Shown here piece after piece: positions 44,829 to 55,544 of a stretch of 64,000 bases of DNA. Origin of the DNA: Chroococcidiopsis sp. TS-821 (GTDB lineage: Bacteria; Cyanobacteriota; Cyanobacteriia; Cyanobacteriales; Chroococcidiopsidaceae); the NCBI RefSeq assembly GCF_002939305.1, contig NZ_MVDI01000001.1:930001-994000 (forward strand), read 5' to 3'. Positions within the stretch are counted from its first letter, which is position 1. Every line of letters begins with the position of its first letter. Position numbers and translations under genes: made by a program. Below the pieces are notes generated by a model. The model worked only from the letters and a program-made list of their open reading frames with translations. It made no database searches and had not been told where the DNA came from.

Positions 44829-46484
44829 TTACTGTTGCCAAACAAATACCTTGGCTTCGTAAGATCCAATGTCAAGCATCATGCCATCTTCTCCAGACTC
44901 TACATCATAGTCTCCTGTCCATTCGTGCCACTTGCCAGCTGCAGGAAAATTAGGTACGTGATAACCGCCGAGGAAGTTTTCAGAGAAGTTAGCGACAACG
45001 ACAATCCGCGAACCTTCGTCGTTCCAGCGCGTATAGGCAAGAACTTTAGCTTCTGGGTTTTCGTGGAAGAAGTCAATGTTTTCAGTGTAAAGCGCGTGAT
45101 TTTGCTTGCGTAGCGCAATCATCCCTTTGTAGTACTCAAATAAACCACGATTGAGATCGTTGCCTAGCAATGTCCAATCAATTTTGGCAGAATCAGGAGT
45201 TTTAGGTTTGTATTCGCCAAACTCTTCACCCATCCATACAAGTGGAACGCCGATCGCTGTCATCAAAATTGCCACGCCGAGTTTGATTCGCTTGAAGGCT
45301 TCTTCGTCAAAGATTTCGCGATCGCCTAACTCAACCATCAGGTGGTTGTGGTCGTGGTTTGTTAAATAATTAACAACATTCACTGTCCCCATGAAGCCTT
45401 GACGTTTACAGTCAATGACATCCTTAAGGCGTTCTAAATCAAATGTGTCACCGCAGATATGTTCTAAAACACAGTGATAAAAACTATCATGCCAGCAACC
45501 ATCCATTGGTCCATCAGCGTTAGTGATGCTGGGAGTTTCGGGAATATGCTCGGCAACAGTATAAAACGGCTTCATGTTAGCCGTCTTTTTAGCTTCTTGC
45601 ACAATCCAGTGCATAAAGTCATAGTTTGCAATTTGCCGTGCAGCATCAAAGCGAATACCATCAGTATGATACTCCTGAATCCAGAAACGAACGTTATCGC
45701 CAATAAATCGTCGTGCTGGATAGGTTTCTAAATTTTCGTCGTAATGCTCATAATTAAATTCTGGTCCCCAGTTGTTATCAGGGTCGCGGGGAGCATGATG
45801 ATACCAGTAATCATGATCGATTTGTGTCAGTGGAGCTGAAGCTTCGGAGTGGTTATAAATACCATCCATAATGACGCGAATTCCTCGCCCATGGCATTCA
45901 TCGATGAGATGTTTTAATTCTTCTGTAGGACCATAACTTGATTCTGTCGCGAAAAAATGCCGCGGGTTGTACCCCCAACTGTGATCTCCTGGATATTCTT
46001 TAACGGGCATAAGTTCAATCGCATTAACGCCCAGTTCGCAGAGATAGTCAAGTTTCTCAACAACGTGCTTGTACTTACCACGAGCGTAAGGATCGTCCTC
46101 ACCGCCAGAAAAATCGCCTACGTGTAATTCATAGATGACTAATTCATGGTTTGCAGGTAAAGGCTGATCGTCGTGTTGCCAAACATAAGTGTCAACAATC
46201 CGTTTTCCATCTTTGATTCGTACAACTCCATTTTGAGTGGGATTATCGATGTCTACTGCATAAGGATCGACAACCTCAACCCATTGATCCGGCTCAAAAA
46301 ACCAAGATTTAGATTGAACGCGGAATTTGTATTGGTAACTGCCATCTTCTAATTCTACTTTTGTACGGAAATAGCCATCTTCACTTTTTTGCATGGGGAT
46401 ATCTTCCCAGTTTGAGAAATCCCCGATCAAGGCTGCTCCTTTGATATATGGAGCAAACAATTCAAATTCAATCGGAGCTGCCAT
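44829..46484 (-). CDS. GH13 alpha-amylase-family protein with N-terminal CBM48-like module (copy 2)
   Basis: This is 551 residues, the same length and layout as the gene at 38679-40334. The CBM48-like module is at residues ~1-95 (FELFAPYIKGAALIGDFSNW). The GH13 barrel has region I IMDGIYNHSEAS, region II DGIRFDAARQI with the nucleophile Asp, region III TVAEHIPE and region IV YLTNHDHNHL. It ends with a beta-domain (ANFSENFLGGYHVPNFPAAG). There is no signal peptide. The catalytic residues are all present, so both copies should be active on alpha-glucans in the cytoplasm. Its own terminator and a 536-base upstream region make it a single transcription unit, convergent with cphA2. Confidence 0.87.
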   Translation of the reverse strand: MAAPIEFELFAPYIKGAALIGDFSNWEDIPMQKSEDGYFRTKVELEDGSYQYKFRVQSKSWFFEPDQWVEVVDPYAVDIDNPTQNGVVRIKDGKRIVDTYVWQHDDQPLPANHELVIYELHVGDFSGGEDDPYARGKYKHVVEKLDYLCELGVNAIELMPVKEYPGDHSWGYNPRHFFATESSYGPTEELKHLIDECHGRGIRVIMDGIYNHSEASAPLTQIDHDYWYHHAPRDPDNNWGPEFNYEHYDENLETYPARRFIGDNVRFWIQEYHTDGIRFDAARQIANYDFMHWIVQEAKKTANMKPFYTVAEHIPETPSITNADGPMDGCWHDSFYHCVLEHICGDTFDLERLKDVIDCKRQGFMGTVNVVNYLTNHDHNHLMVELGDREIFDEEAFKRIKLGVAILMTAIGVPLVWMGEEFGEYKPKTPDSAKIDWTLLGNDLNRGLFEYYKGMIALRKQNHALYTENIDFFHENPEAKVLAYTRWNDEGSRIVVVANFSENFLGGYHVPNFPAAGKWHEWTGDYDVESGEDGMMLDIGSYEAKVFVWQQ

Positions 46485-47020
46485 AGACGTGATTAAATTA
46501 GCAATATAGATACCCGTATTATCTTGTTTTTGGCTGTACCAGTCTATAGGTCTCAGGAAGTATGTTGCTCTATATATCTGGGTTTCGTCATAATCGGGCG
46601 CTAATTAGCATTTAAGGCAGTTTTAAGTGCGTTTCTACTAATAATCCCAGTAGATCGGACTTTATCAAATTTCATACTTGTATATGTAATTTTACTCCTT
46701 CTAAATTAATTAATAAAATATACCTAAATTTAAAAAAAATTAGGTAATTTTACGTAAATTTAACTAACGCTCAACTAACTTTTTTAGGCAAAAATGCTGT
46801 TTTTTTTCGAGAATGACTTGGATTTGGCAAACGTTATGAAAGCAGCGATCGCGCAGTTAATACAATGTAAATTCGGTTGACAGCCTCACAAGCTCCTTTG
46901 CTCCAACAAGGTTGATGAACGATGCACAGAAAATACACTTTGTCGACCGGGATACGTGGTTTTATCGCAAAAAAGTTCTGCTAAAATTGGCTGAACGACA
47001 AATACTTTGATAGCAGCTTT
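46485..47020. other. AT-rich intergenic region
   Basis: This is 536 bases between divergent genes. It is very AT-rich at 46680-46800, with a run of eight T at 46799-46807. An 84-codon minus frame (46886-47140) overlaps the next gene antisense and is not credible. It should contain the promoter of the GH13 gene and that of the GGCT-fold gene. Confidence 0.4.
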
Positions 47021-47566
47021 ATGAGCTTTCCGGTACGACAAGCAGCACCGCAACCCACAGAAGCAATGTTTTACTATTTTGCGTATGGTTCTTGTATGTG
47101 TCCGGTAGATCTTAAGCGATCGCTCGGTGAAAAAACGCACATTTACGTCATTGGACCAGCCCAGCTAAAAGGATATCGCCTAGGGTTTTATTCATATTCA
47201 CCGCTGCGCAAGTCGGGAGTTTTAGACATCATCAAAGACCAAAGTGGTGTTGTAGAAGGCGTATTGTATCAATTACCCTGGCGCTTAAGCGCTCATTTAG
47301 ACGAACGCGAAGGCGTGCTGCAAAATTGGTATCGCCAAGAAATTGTCAACGTCTTCAGTGGCGATCGTCTCTATCAAAACGTTCGCACTTACGTAGTCGT
47401 CGATAAGTTAACCGAAGAACTCGCCCCAAGCGACTGGTATTTTAACGTTGTACTGCGGGGTGCGGTGACGTGCGGACTCACCGAGCAATACTGCTGGAAC
47501 TTATTCAATCACATGCATCAACTACAACAGCGCTACGCTCACCATCAGCTATTACGCTCAGCTTGA
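47021..47566 (+). CDS. Gamma-glutamylcyclotransferase-fold protein
   Basis: This is 181 residues. It has the GGCT/AIG2-like fold: the substrate loop FYYFAYGSCMCPVDLKRSLG near residue 18 (YGS motif), LKGYRLGFYSYSPLRKSGVL, and VVEGVLYQLPWRLSAHLDER. The catalytic Glu is expected in the LDEREG segment near residue 93. Relatives act on gamma-glutamyl amines or peptides, for example in glutathione turnover; the substrate here is unknown. The start at ATG 47021 leaves 15 residues before the fold; a second ATG at 47066 (MFYYFAYG) is possible. It is convergent with por. Confidence 0.82.
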   Translation: MSFPVRQAAPQPTEAMFYYFAYGSCMCPVDLKRSLGEKTHIYVIGPAQLKGYRLGFYSYSPLRKSGVLDIIKDQSGVVEGVLYQLPWRLSAHLDEREGVLQNWYRQEIVNVFSGDRLYQNVRTYVVVDKLTEELAPSDWYFNVVLRGAVTCGLTEQYCWNLFNHMHQLQQRYAHHQLLRSA

Positions 47567-47651
47567 TGAATTAAGATGTCACAAGGTGAAGTCAGAGATC
47601 GGTACCATTGAATCGTCAATCCTCGAACCTCCGATCCCCGACTTCTTGCTA

Positions 47652-48641
<990 letters not shown>

Positions 48642-48828
48642 CTAAGCTTTTTTTTAGGATCTCACACTGCCGATCCAACTTATGTATAGAAATGAAACTA
48701 TGGCAAGAACGTGAAATAAACGTAACTTCACGTTGTCATGGGTAATTGATCGTTAGAGATTGATAGCGTTTGGTTAGCGTTTGTGTAGCTAATTGCTAAC
48801 TGCCAAGTGCTAAAAGCTTTTCCATTAA

Positions 48829-48846
48829 CTATTACCCATTACCCAA
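48829..48846. repeat. Spacer repeat (ATTACCC units)
   Basis: TATTACCCATTACCC, directly before the universal stress gene's stop; the same family as at 11910-11938. Confidence 0.45.
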
Positions 48847-48852
48847 AAACGA

Positions 48853-49395
48853 CTAACTGCTGATTTGTAATTTCTCTTTTGTTTGTTCTTTTTGAGTTGC
48901 TTCAGAGTGCGTGCTTACCCGATGTTGAACAGTCAGTACCGAGCAAGGTGCATGGTGTAAAACATAATTACTAACACTACCTAAAAGTAGTTCGCTTAAG
49001 CCAGAAAGACCTCTACGCCCAATGACAATCAAGTTAGCTTGCCAATCACGCGCCGTATTGCATATTATGCGACCAGGACTACCTACACATTGATTAAATT
49101 CTGTTGTAACACCTGCAGCGGTTGCTTGGTCTGTATACGATCGCAGTAAATCTAAGCCGTGTTTTTCCATTTCTTGCCACTGCTGTTGATAAAGTTCCAG
49201 CGTGCGATCGCTTACGCCAGGATAGTATCCCATTGTTGGAAATATCGGGACACCTGCACTTCCTTCGGCTTCTCCTGATAACACGTGCAACAGCATTAAC
49301 CGAGCTTTATTGACTTTTGCTAAACATAGTGCTTCTTCAAAAACATCTTTACCAATTGCAGAGGTATCCATTGCAGCGAGAATGCGATCGAACAT
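48853..49395 (-). CDS. Universal stress protein (UspA family)
   Basis: This is 180 residues. The start is ATG 49393-49395 (MFDRILAAMDTS), with GGAGG nine bases upstream; the earlier frame is not needed. The single Usp domain has the N-terminal ILAAMDTSAIGKDVFEEALC, a long insertion after the second strand (residues ~45-80, containing VPIFPTMGYYPG), and the ATP-binding end VIGRRGLSGLSELLLGSVSN YVLHHAPCSVL (G-2x-G-9x-G-S/T pattern). ATP binding is therefore likely. The role in stress is inferred from the family. It stands alone. Confidence 0.9.
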   Translation of the reverse strand: MFDRILAAMDTSAIGKDVFEEALCLAKVNKARLMLLHVLSGEAEGSAGVPIFPTMGYYPGVSDRTLELYQQQWQEMEKHGLDLLRSYTDQATAAGVTTEFNQCVGSPGRIICNTARDWQANLIVIGRRGLSGLSELLLGSVSNYVLHHAPCSVLTVQHRVSTHSEATQKEQTKEKLQISS

Positions 49396-50213
49396 ATAGA
49401 CTGCCTCCAACTATGCATCGTTACTCGTCGTTCACCTGCTTGCGACACGTTTTACCAGAAAGCAGGAGCGCAACAACCGTGCGGTATATTTCTAATTTAT
49501 GTATATAAACAAAGATTTTGAGGAAATTGTGGGGAAACTTAAAAAACGGCAACTTTATTCATAGCGTTTCGCGCAAAAGTTGCTCTGAATAGGTAGTTCG
49601 TACAGAGGAGCCGCTTTCCTCAATCGCAAACTGGCGCGAGCTGCAAGAGAAACTGATTGTATTCCTAATGACGTGCCGTGATATCACATGGCGTGCGGGG
49701 TATGAACAGCACTCGCGATGTGTTATGCGCGATCGCTGCTTGTGACTTAATTATTAACCTTGCATAACTTTAAAAGCTCTGTATTGCAATTAGTTCATCT
49801 TTTTGGCAATTTAATCTCAGAAAATGCTTGGTTTGGAAGTTAGAACAATGATTTCATGCTAATGATTGTTTTATTCTCCCGCGATAACACTTATGTATGG
49901 TTTTCTTGCTGAAATAAATTCAGTATTGATACGGTTACTGAGTTAATTCTAGCAATGTCATGATCGATTCAACTTAACGAGGAGTGATATTTGCTGCAAT
50001 CGAAACAGAGTGGTAATTTTACCTTATTGTATGCTCTGAATTATCGGTAAAATAAAATGCATGTTTTGACCTAACTACACGATCGATATTTTAAATAACA
50101 ATTGAGCAAAAATGATATTAGAATAAACCGATTTTTATTAATATATCCCAGTTAAATATTCAAGCTATGAAAACTGGTAGTACACAAAGATATAGCGAGA
50201 AGAGCTTAATATT
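49396..50213. other. Long intergenic region upstream of the phototaxis-type operon
   Basis: This is 818 bases between the divergent stress gene and the operon start. I see no coding frame or RNA gene. It is AT-rich from ~49790 to 50213 and should carry the promoter of the whole operon. AGCGAGAAGAG at 50193-50203 is the probable ribosome-binding region of the first gene. Confidence 0.4.
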
Positions 50214-51374
50214 ATGCTTGCTGGAACAATCAACAATACCGATTTTGTCAGTAAATTGACAAGCTTAAAGCAAGAAAGATTTAGTGGAAAATTACTACTC
50301 AAAGATATCCAAAACCAAGAGTGGATTATTTACCTATTTCTGGGGCGAATTTTGTATGCCACAGGTGGTCATCATCCCGTAAGACGCTGGCGCAGAAATT
50401 TACTCACTTATTGTCCTCAGCTTGATATCAATAATCTGAAATTTCCAGAGAATACCGAAAATATTAGCGGTGATATCTCTTGGGAATATCTTTTATTGTA
50501 TTCGGCAGTAGAACACCAACAAACAACGCGCGATCAAGCAGCAAAAATTATTGCTTCAATTGTTGCAGAAGTGCTATTTGACATCACCCAAGCAACAAAT
50601 ATTACAGGTGAAGTGAAGCCAGATAATCTCTCGGTGCCTCAACTTGTATTGCTCGAACCAGGGCAAGCGCTCGCCGAAGCCCAACACGCCTGGCAAAACT
50701 GGCAAAAAGCAAAACTCGCAGATCGTTCGCCAAACCGCGCCCCGATTATTCGCGAACCCGAACAGCTACAACAGCAAGTTTCGCCAGCAGTTTTTCAAAA
50801 TCTGACAAAATTATTAGATGGACAGCGATCGCTACGCGATATTGCCGCGGGAATGAAGCGCGATGTGATGGAAGTTACTTCTTCACTTCTACCCTACATT
50901 CAATCAGGTTTAATTGAATTTGTTGACATTCCTGATGCTGCACCACCAATTTCTCCACCAGCTACAGTTGCGTCACAACCAGTAGTCGCCGCCTCAAATG
51001 CTTTAATCGCTTGTGTTGATGATAGTCCGTTAGTTTGTCAAAGTTTGGAAAAGATTTTAACAACTGCAGGCTATCAATTTATCTCGATTCAAGATTCATT
51101 ACGCGCGATCGCCACTCTACTGACTCGCAAACCAGAATTAATTTTTTTAGATTTAGTCATGCCCAATACTAATGGCTACGAAATTTGCAGTCAGTTACGC
51201 AAGGTTTCTGTGTTTCGCGATACGCCAATTATTATTCTCACTGGTAACGATGGCATCATCGATCGCGTCCGCGCCAAACTTGTTGGTGCTACAGATTTCT
51301 TAAGTAAACCAGTAGATGCTCAAACGTTACTAGAAGTAACGCAAACGCACCTCAACAAAACTCCGCAGGTGTAA
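50214..51374 (+). CDS. PatA/PixG-type response regulator (DUF4388/PATAN plus REC)
   Basis: This is 386 residues and the first gene of the operon. The N-terminal half (about 1-245) is the PATAN/DUF4388 region found in cyanobacterial PatA, PixG and PilG proteins (SLKQERFSGKLLLKDIQNQE, WIIYLFLGRILYATGGHHPV, LLDGQRSLRDIAAGMKRDVM). The C-terminal receiver domain (about 262-384) has ALIACVDDSPLVCQ, the phospho-acceptor Asp in IFLDLVMPNTNGYE near residue 311, the switch Thr in IILTGNDG, and the Lys in DFLSKPVD. PixG-type regulators receive phosphate from the CheA-like kinase of phototaxis or pilus systems. A CheY gene follows after 95 bases, with a short spacer repeat between. Confidence 0.9.
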   Translation: MLAGTINNTDFVSKLTSLKQERFSGKLLLKDIQNQEWIIYLFLGRILYATGGHHPVRRWRRNLLTYCPQLDINNLKFPENTENISGDISWEYLLLYSAVEHQQTTRDQAAKIIASIVAEVLFDITQATNITGEVKPDNLSVPQLVLLEPGQALAEAQHAWQNWQKAKLADRSPNRAPIIREPEQLQQQVSPAVFQNLTKLLDGQRSLRDIAAGMKRDVMEVTSSLLPYIQSGLIEFVDIPDAAPPISPPATVASQPVVAASNALIACVDDSPLVCQSLEKILTTAGYQFISIQDSLRAIATLLTRKPELIFLDLVMPNTNGYEICSQLRKVSVFRDTPIIILTGNDGIIDRVRAKLVGATDFLSKPVDAQTLLEVTQTHLNKTPQV

Positions 51375-51380
51375 TTAGGA

Positions 51381-51420
51381 AGAGGTCACCTAGAGAAGCA
51401 ATTCCTGACCTCCGACTTCT
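51381..51420. repeat. Spacer repeat between the first two operon genes
   Basis: AGAGGTCACC...TTCCTGACCTCCGACTTCT, two opposed units of the GACCTC family that could form a weak hairpin. Confidence 0.45.
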
Positions 51421-51469
51421 AAATTGGTTTCTTTTATTTTCCTAGTTGATACATTTCTGAGGTTAAACA

Positions 51470-51835
51470 ATGAGTACAGTTTTAGTTGTTGACGACTCCA
51501 TTACTGAAATCGAAATTATTAGTAGCTGTCTGCGTCGTAGCGGCTTAAATGTAATTACTGCCTGCGATGGTGGCGATGCAATGAACAAACTCAGCAGCCA
51601 AAAACCAGATGCGATCGTTTTAGATGTCGTACTACCCGATAAAAGTGGCTTTGAACTTTGCCGCGATCTCAAAGCTGAAGCAAGTACCAGCAAAATTCCT
51701 GTTGTGATTTGCTCAACGAAAGGCAGCGACATGGATAAATTCTGGGGGAAAAAGCAGGGGGCAGATGCATACTTATCTAAACCTGTCGATCAAGAAGAAC
51801 TCGTACGTACCGTTAAACAACTAATTCAAGGTTAA
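51470..51835 (+). CDS. CheY-like response regulator (PixH/PilH type)
   Basis: This is a 121-residue stand-alone receiver domain. It has VLVVDDSITEIEIISSCLRR with the acidic pair, the phospho-acceptor Asp in AIVLDVVLPDKSGFELCRDL near residue 52, the conserved Ser/Thr in VVICSTKGS and the Lys in YLSKPVD. There is no output domain, so it works by protein binding, as PixH/PilH do in type IV pilus-based movement. It lies 95 bases after the PatA-type gene and 34 bases before cheW in the same operon. Confidence 0.92.
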   Translation: MSTVLVVDDSITEIEIISSCLRRSGLNVITACDGGDAMNKLSSQKPDAIVLDVVLPDKSGFELCRDLKAEASTSKIPVVICSTKGSDMDKFWGKKQGADAYLSKPVDQEELVRTVKQLIQG

Positions 51836-51868
51836 GGCAATCACAATCGCCTCGCCAGGAGATGAGCC

Positions 51869-52429
51869 ATGATATCAGAGTTTTTGACTAGAGGCACGAC
51901 ACCCAGTATTACAACGGAACAAGCCACTGGTGCAACTCAACAGTTTTTGCGACTACACCTCGTTCCTGATACAACAGCTATGCTGGCAGTGAATCAGATA
52001 ACCGAAGTGCTGACAATCCCGATGACTCAAGTTGTACCAATTCCCCATATGCCAGCTTGGGTACTAGGTGTTTATAACTGGCGGGGTGAAATTCTGTGGA
52101 TTGTCGATTTAGGGCATTTGTTGGGGCTGACTCCGTTGTCGCAACAAACAACTTACCATTCAACTTATACGGCTATCGTTATCCGTAATGCTCAATCAGA
52201 GAAATTTGCTTTAGGAACTCAAAATACCACGGAAAAGATGCTGGGCTTATTAGTAAATCGAGTAGAAGATCTCGAATCGTGCAACCCAGACATCATTCAA
52301 TCTCCTCCACAATCAGCAGTTAAACCTGAGTTTGTTCCTTATCTACGCGGATATTGGCTCAAACCAACAGGTGAAATTATAGTGGTGCTTGACGGTAACT
52401 CAATTATTGCGGGAATGGCTCAAAACTGA
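51869..52429 (+). CDS. CheW-like coupling protein (PixI/PilI type)
   Basis: This is 186 residues. The CheW fold spans about residues 30-175: FLRLHLVPDTTAMLAVNQIT, EVLTIPMTQVVPIPHMPAWV, LGVYNWRGEILWIVDLGHLL and the C-terminal YLRGYWLKPTGEIIVVLDGN. CheW couples receptors to the CheA kinase. The first ~28 residues are Thr-rich and variable. AGGAGATG precedes the ATG, a strong ribosome-binding site. The next gene, a receptor, starts 232 bases later; this spacer holds a repeat (52608-52640) but no terminator. Confidence 0.93.
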   Translation: MISEFLTRGTTPSITTEQATGATQQFLRLHLVPDTTAMLAVNQITEVLTIPMTQVVPIPHMPAWVLGVYNWRGEILWIVDLGHLLGLTPLSQQTTYHSTYTAIVIRNAQSEKFALGTQNTTEKMLGLLVNRVEDLESCNPDIIQSPPQSAVKPEFVPYLRGYWLKPTGEIIVVLDGNSIIAGMAQN

Positions 52430-52607
52430 GTCTTTTATAGATGATTTTTTTACTAAATTTAGCTCGATTTGTGCATAATTTTTGTTCTCGCTAATTGTTA
52501 TTTGCCAACAGCAATGCGCAATTAGCCATTTGCGTGCTTGTAGTAAGCAAGCAACTTAGATATACAAATGATGTCAACATAGCCACGGTCAATACGGTTA
52601 CTTATAA

Positions 52608-52640
52608 TCCTGACCTCTGATCTCAGACCCCTGCTATAAC
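52608..52640. repeat. Spacer repeat before the first receptor gene
   Basis: CCTGACCTCTGATCTC then AGACCCCTGCTATAAC, the most complete copy of the repeat, ending 21 bases before the receptor start. Confidence 0.6.
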
Positions 52641-52661
52641 TATTTTTATTAGTTTTTACCT

Positions 52662-55469
52662 ATGGTTCCCTCTTCTGAACCCAATACAAATACTTCTACA
52701 AGTGATGCTCCTAATTCTTTTGGGCAAGGTACGGCGATTGTTCATCACCAGTTACCCCAAACCGAAGAAACTGCACTTCCACAAAACACAGAAGCGATCG
52801 CCAACGAATTACCAACGCTACCAGAACCCCAACCAACTAAACAGCGAAAGTCCAAGGGAATTAGTTTGCGGTATAAAGCAACTGCACTGGCGATCGCACT
52901 GGGGACTTTACCTGTTTTGGCAATTGGGGCGACTGCATACCGGTTTGCGCACCAAGCCTTTGTTAGACAGGTGATTCAAGGGCAAGTTGAAAAAACATCG
53001 CTGATTGCTAATAAAGCAAATGGCTTTATGCTGGAGCGTTATGGAGATTTACAAACGCTATCAAGTTCACCAATATTTACCGATCCGCAGTTGCGAGCGC
53101 AAACAACGCTGCAACAAAAGCAAGAAATTCTTGATACTTACATCAAAAACTACAAAGTATACGACAGTATCGCTGTTTTTGACCTTGATGGTAACGTCTT
53201 ATTTCAATCGCAAGGTGCTGCACTACCAAACCAGCGCGATCAACTGTATTTTCAGTTAGTTAAGAAAAACGCCAAGTCATACATTGACTTACCGACAAGA
53301 TTGCCAGCATCCGAAGAATTTGTCATTCAGTTGGCAGCACCAATTCGCGATCGCACCACAGGCGAAATGATCGCAATTTTACGTACGCGGATGCCTGTTA
53401 AGCAACTTGCCAACTTTCTGTTAACCGCAGGCGTCGAAGACGAGTATCATATCCTCGATGCCGCAGGGGCAGTCTTTTTGGATACCGGCGATAACCACCA
53501 TCTCGGTGAAGAATTCTTTGAACACTTTCCTGGACTGAGAAGACCTTTAATTACGAGAAAATCTGGTTCCCAAATTGTCACTGACATGGAAGATGACGAG
53601 GAAGTTATCGCTGCGTATACTCCCACGCAGTCGCTCGAAGGGCTACCAGATTTGTACTGGCAAATCGTTCTTCTCAAAGAGACGGCGATCGCATTTGCGC
53701 CGCTCAAAAGCTTAGAAGCAACGCTCATTTTAGGAACTGGACTCACCGCGCTTTTGGTTGGTTTACTCGCCGCTTATCTTGCTAACCGCGCAACTAAACC
53801 AATTTTGACCGCAGCCGAAACTGTAGAACGACTTGGGGAAGGAGAACTAGACAGTCGCATTCCTGTTAAAGGTAATGACGAACTTGCTACTCTAGGCAGT
53901 AACATCAACTCAATGGCAGCCCGATTACAGCAATTGCTCGATACTCAAGCCGCTGAGGCCGAACGGGTACGCCAAGTAAAAGATATTACGGTAAAGTTAG
54001 TTCAATATACGCAAATACAAGATCTTTTTGAGGCTGCTGTTACAGAAGCTCGCCAAGCTCTCCGTGTTGATAGAGTCGTTGTTTATACTTTTAATGAGCG
54101 ATGGCAGGGGACAGTGGTTGCAGAATCAGTTGTCGCTGGATTTCCCCAAGCTTTGGGTGCAGATATTGACGATCCGTGCTTTGCTGATAAATATGTCGAA
54201 CGCTATCAACAAGGGCGGGTACAAGCTACAGATAATATCTACGCTGCTGGTTTGACGGAGTGTCATATCAAGCAACTTGAACAGTTTGCAGTTAAAGCAA
54301 ATTTAGTCGCTCCTGTAGTGCAAGGCGGACAGCTTTTAGGCTTATTAATCGCGCATCAGTGTTCGGCACCGCGATCGTGGCAGCAATCTGAGATTGATTT
54401 ATTCTCTCAAGTTGCAGCGCAAGTCGGCTTTGCTTTAGACCGTGCTAAGTTGCTAGAACAGCAAAAAACTGCTAAAGAACAGCTACAACAACGCGCGCTA
54501 GAGCTACTGCAAGAAGTTGACCCCGTTAGTCGCGGCGACCTCACCATCCGTGCCAAAGTGACTGCGGATGAAATTGGCACAGTTGCAGACTCTTACAACG
54601 CTACTATCAATAGCTTACGGCAGATCGTTACTACAGTACAAACCGCAGCAGCACAGGTAGCGAATACAACGTCAAGTAGTGAAATGGCAGTTGCGGAATT
54701 ATCGACAGAAGCATTGCGTCAAGCAGAAGAAATTGCACTGGCACTCGAAAAAGTTCGCCAGATGTCACTATCAATTCAAGCTGTTGCTGAAAGTGCCGCC
54801 CAAGCCGAAGCAGCAGTACAACAAGCAAATGAAACCGTACTTGCAGGCGATCGCGCGATGAACCGTACAGTTGACGGTATTGAAGCCATTCGCGAAACAG
54901 TGGCAGAAACAGCCGCTAAAGTCCGACAACTCGGTGAATCTTCGCAAAAAATTTCTAAAGTAGTGAGTTTGATTAGTTCGTTTGCCGAACAAACAAGCTT
55001 GCTATCACTCAACGCCGCGATTGAGGCGGCGCGTGCTGGAGAAGAAGGACGCGGATTTGCCGTCGTTGCCGATGAAGTTGGTTCGCTGGCACGGCAATCG
55101 GCTGAAGCAACAGCAGAAATTGAAAAGCTTGTTGCCGAAATTCAGGCAGAAACCAATGCCTTAGTAACGGCAATGGAAGCAGGAACCGAACGAGTTGTAA
55201 CGGGAACGCGGTTAGTTGATGAGACGCGGCAAAGTCTGAACAAGATTACTGCTGTCAGCGCCCAGATTAGTTCTTTGGTACAAGCGATTAGCGAAGCATC
55301 AGTGATGCAATCCCAAGCTTCTGAGGAAGTGACAAAAACAATGTCCGATGTGGCAGCGATCGCCAATCGCACTTCCAATGAAGCAACGCAAGTATCTGCT
55401 GCCTTTAAGCAACTACTAGCAGTCGCCGACGAAATGCAAACGAGTGTTGGTCAATTCAAAGTTAATTAG
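52662..55469 (+). CDS. PixJ-type methyl-accepting photoreceptor with DXCF-type GAF (receptor 1)
   Basis: This is a 935-residue transmembrane chemotaxis-type receptor. Order: a variable polar N-terminus (1-65); TM1 ~70-92 ([20 protein letters not shown]); a periplasmic Cache-type sensor ~95-345 ([20 protein letters not shown]); TM2 ~352-374; HAMP ~372-425; GAF ~450-600; a second HAMP-like part ([20 protein letters not shown]); and the methyl-accepting signalling domain with tip [20 protein letters not shown] near residue 780. The GAF has DPCF with Cys ~506, then [10 protein letters not shown] with Cys ~534, 28 residues apart. These are the two bilin-binding cysteines of DXCF cyanobacteriochromes such as TePixJ. 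I infer a linear-tetrapyrrole photoreceptor for phototaxis. Confidence 0.9.
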   Translation: MVPSSEPNTNTSTSDAPNSFGQGTAIVHHQLPQTEETALPQNTEAIANELPTLPEPQPTKQRKSKGISLRYKATALAIALGTLPVLAIGATAYRFAHQAFVRQVIQGQVEKTSLIANKANGFMLERYGDLQTLSSSPIFTDPQLRAQTTLQQKQEILDTYIKNYKVYDSIAVFDLDGNVLFQSQGAALPNQRDQLYFQLVKKNAKSYIDLPTRLPASEEFVIQLAAPIRDRTTGEMIAILRTRMPVKQLANFLLTAGVEDEYHILDAAGAVFLDTGDNHHLGEEFFEHFPGLRRPLITRKSGSQIVTDMEDDEEVIAAYTPTQSLEGLPDLYWQIVLLKETAIAFAPLKSLEATLILGTGLTALLVGLLAAYLANRATKPILTAAETVERLGEGELDSRIPVKGNDELATLGSNINSMAARLQQLLDTQAAEAERVRQVKDITVKLVQYTQIQDLFEAAVTEARQALRVDRVVVYTFNERWQGTVVAESVVAGFPQALGADIDDPCFADKYVERYQQGRVQATDNIYAAGLTECHIKQLEQFAVKANLVAPVVQGGQLLGLLIAHQCSAPRSWQQSEIDLFSQVAAQVGFALDRAKLLEQQKTAKEQLQQRALELLQEVDPVSRGDLTIRAKVTADEIGTVADSYNATINSLRQIVTTVQTAAAQVANTTSSSEMAVAELSTEALRQAEEIALALEKVRQMSLSIQAVAESAAQAEAAVQQANETVLAGDRAMNRTVDGIEAIRETVAETAAKVRQLGESSQKISKVVSLISSFAEQTSLLSLNAAIEAARAGEEGRGFAVVADEVGSLARQSAEATAEIEKLVAEIQAETNALVTAMEAGTERVVTGTRLVDETRQSLNKITAVSAQISSLVQAISEASVMQSQASEEVTKTMSDVAAIANRTSNEATQVSAAFKQLLAVADEMQTSVGQFKVN

Positions 55470-55544
55470 GAATTGCGGGTTAGTGGCTAGTTTCTCGTTT
55501 CTTTCCTCATTTCCACACTCTAATTTCTATATTTATTCCTTACT

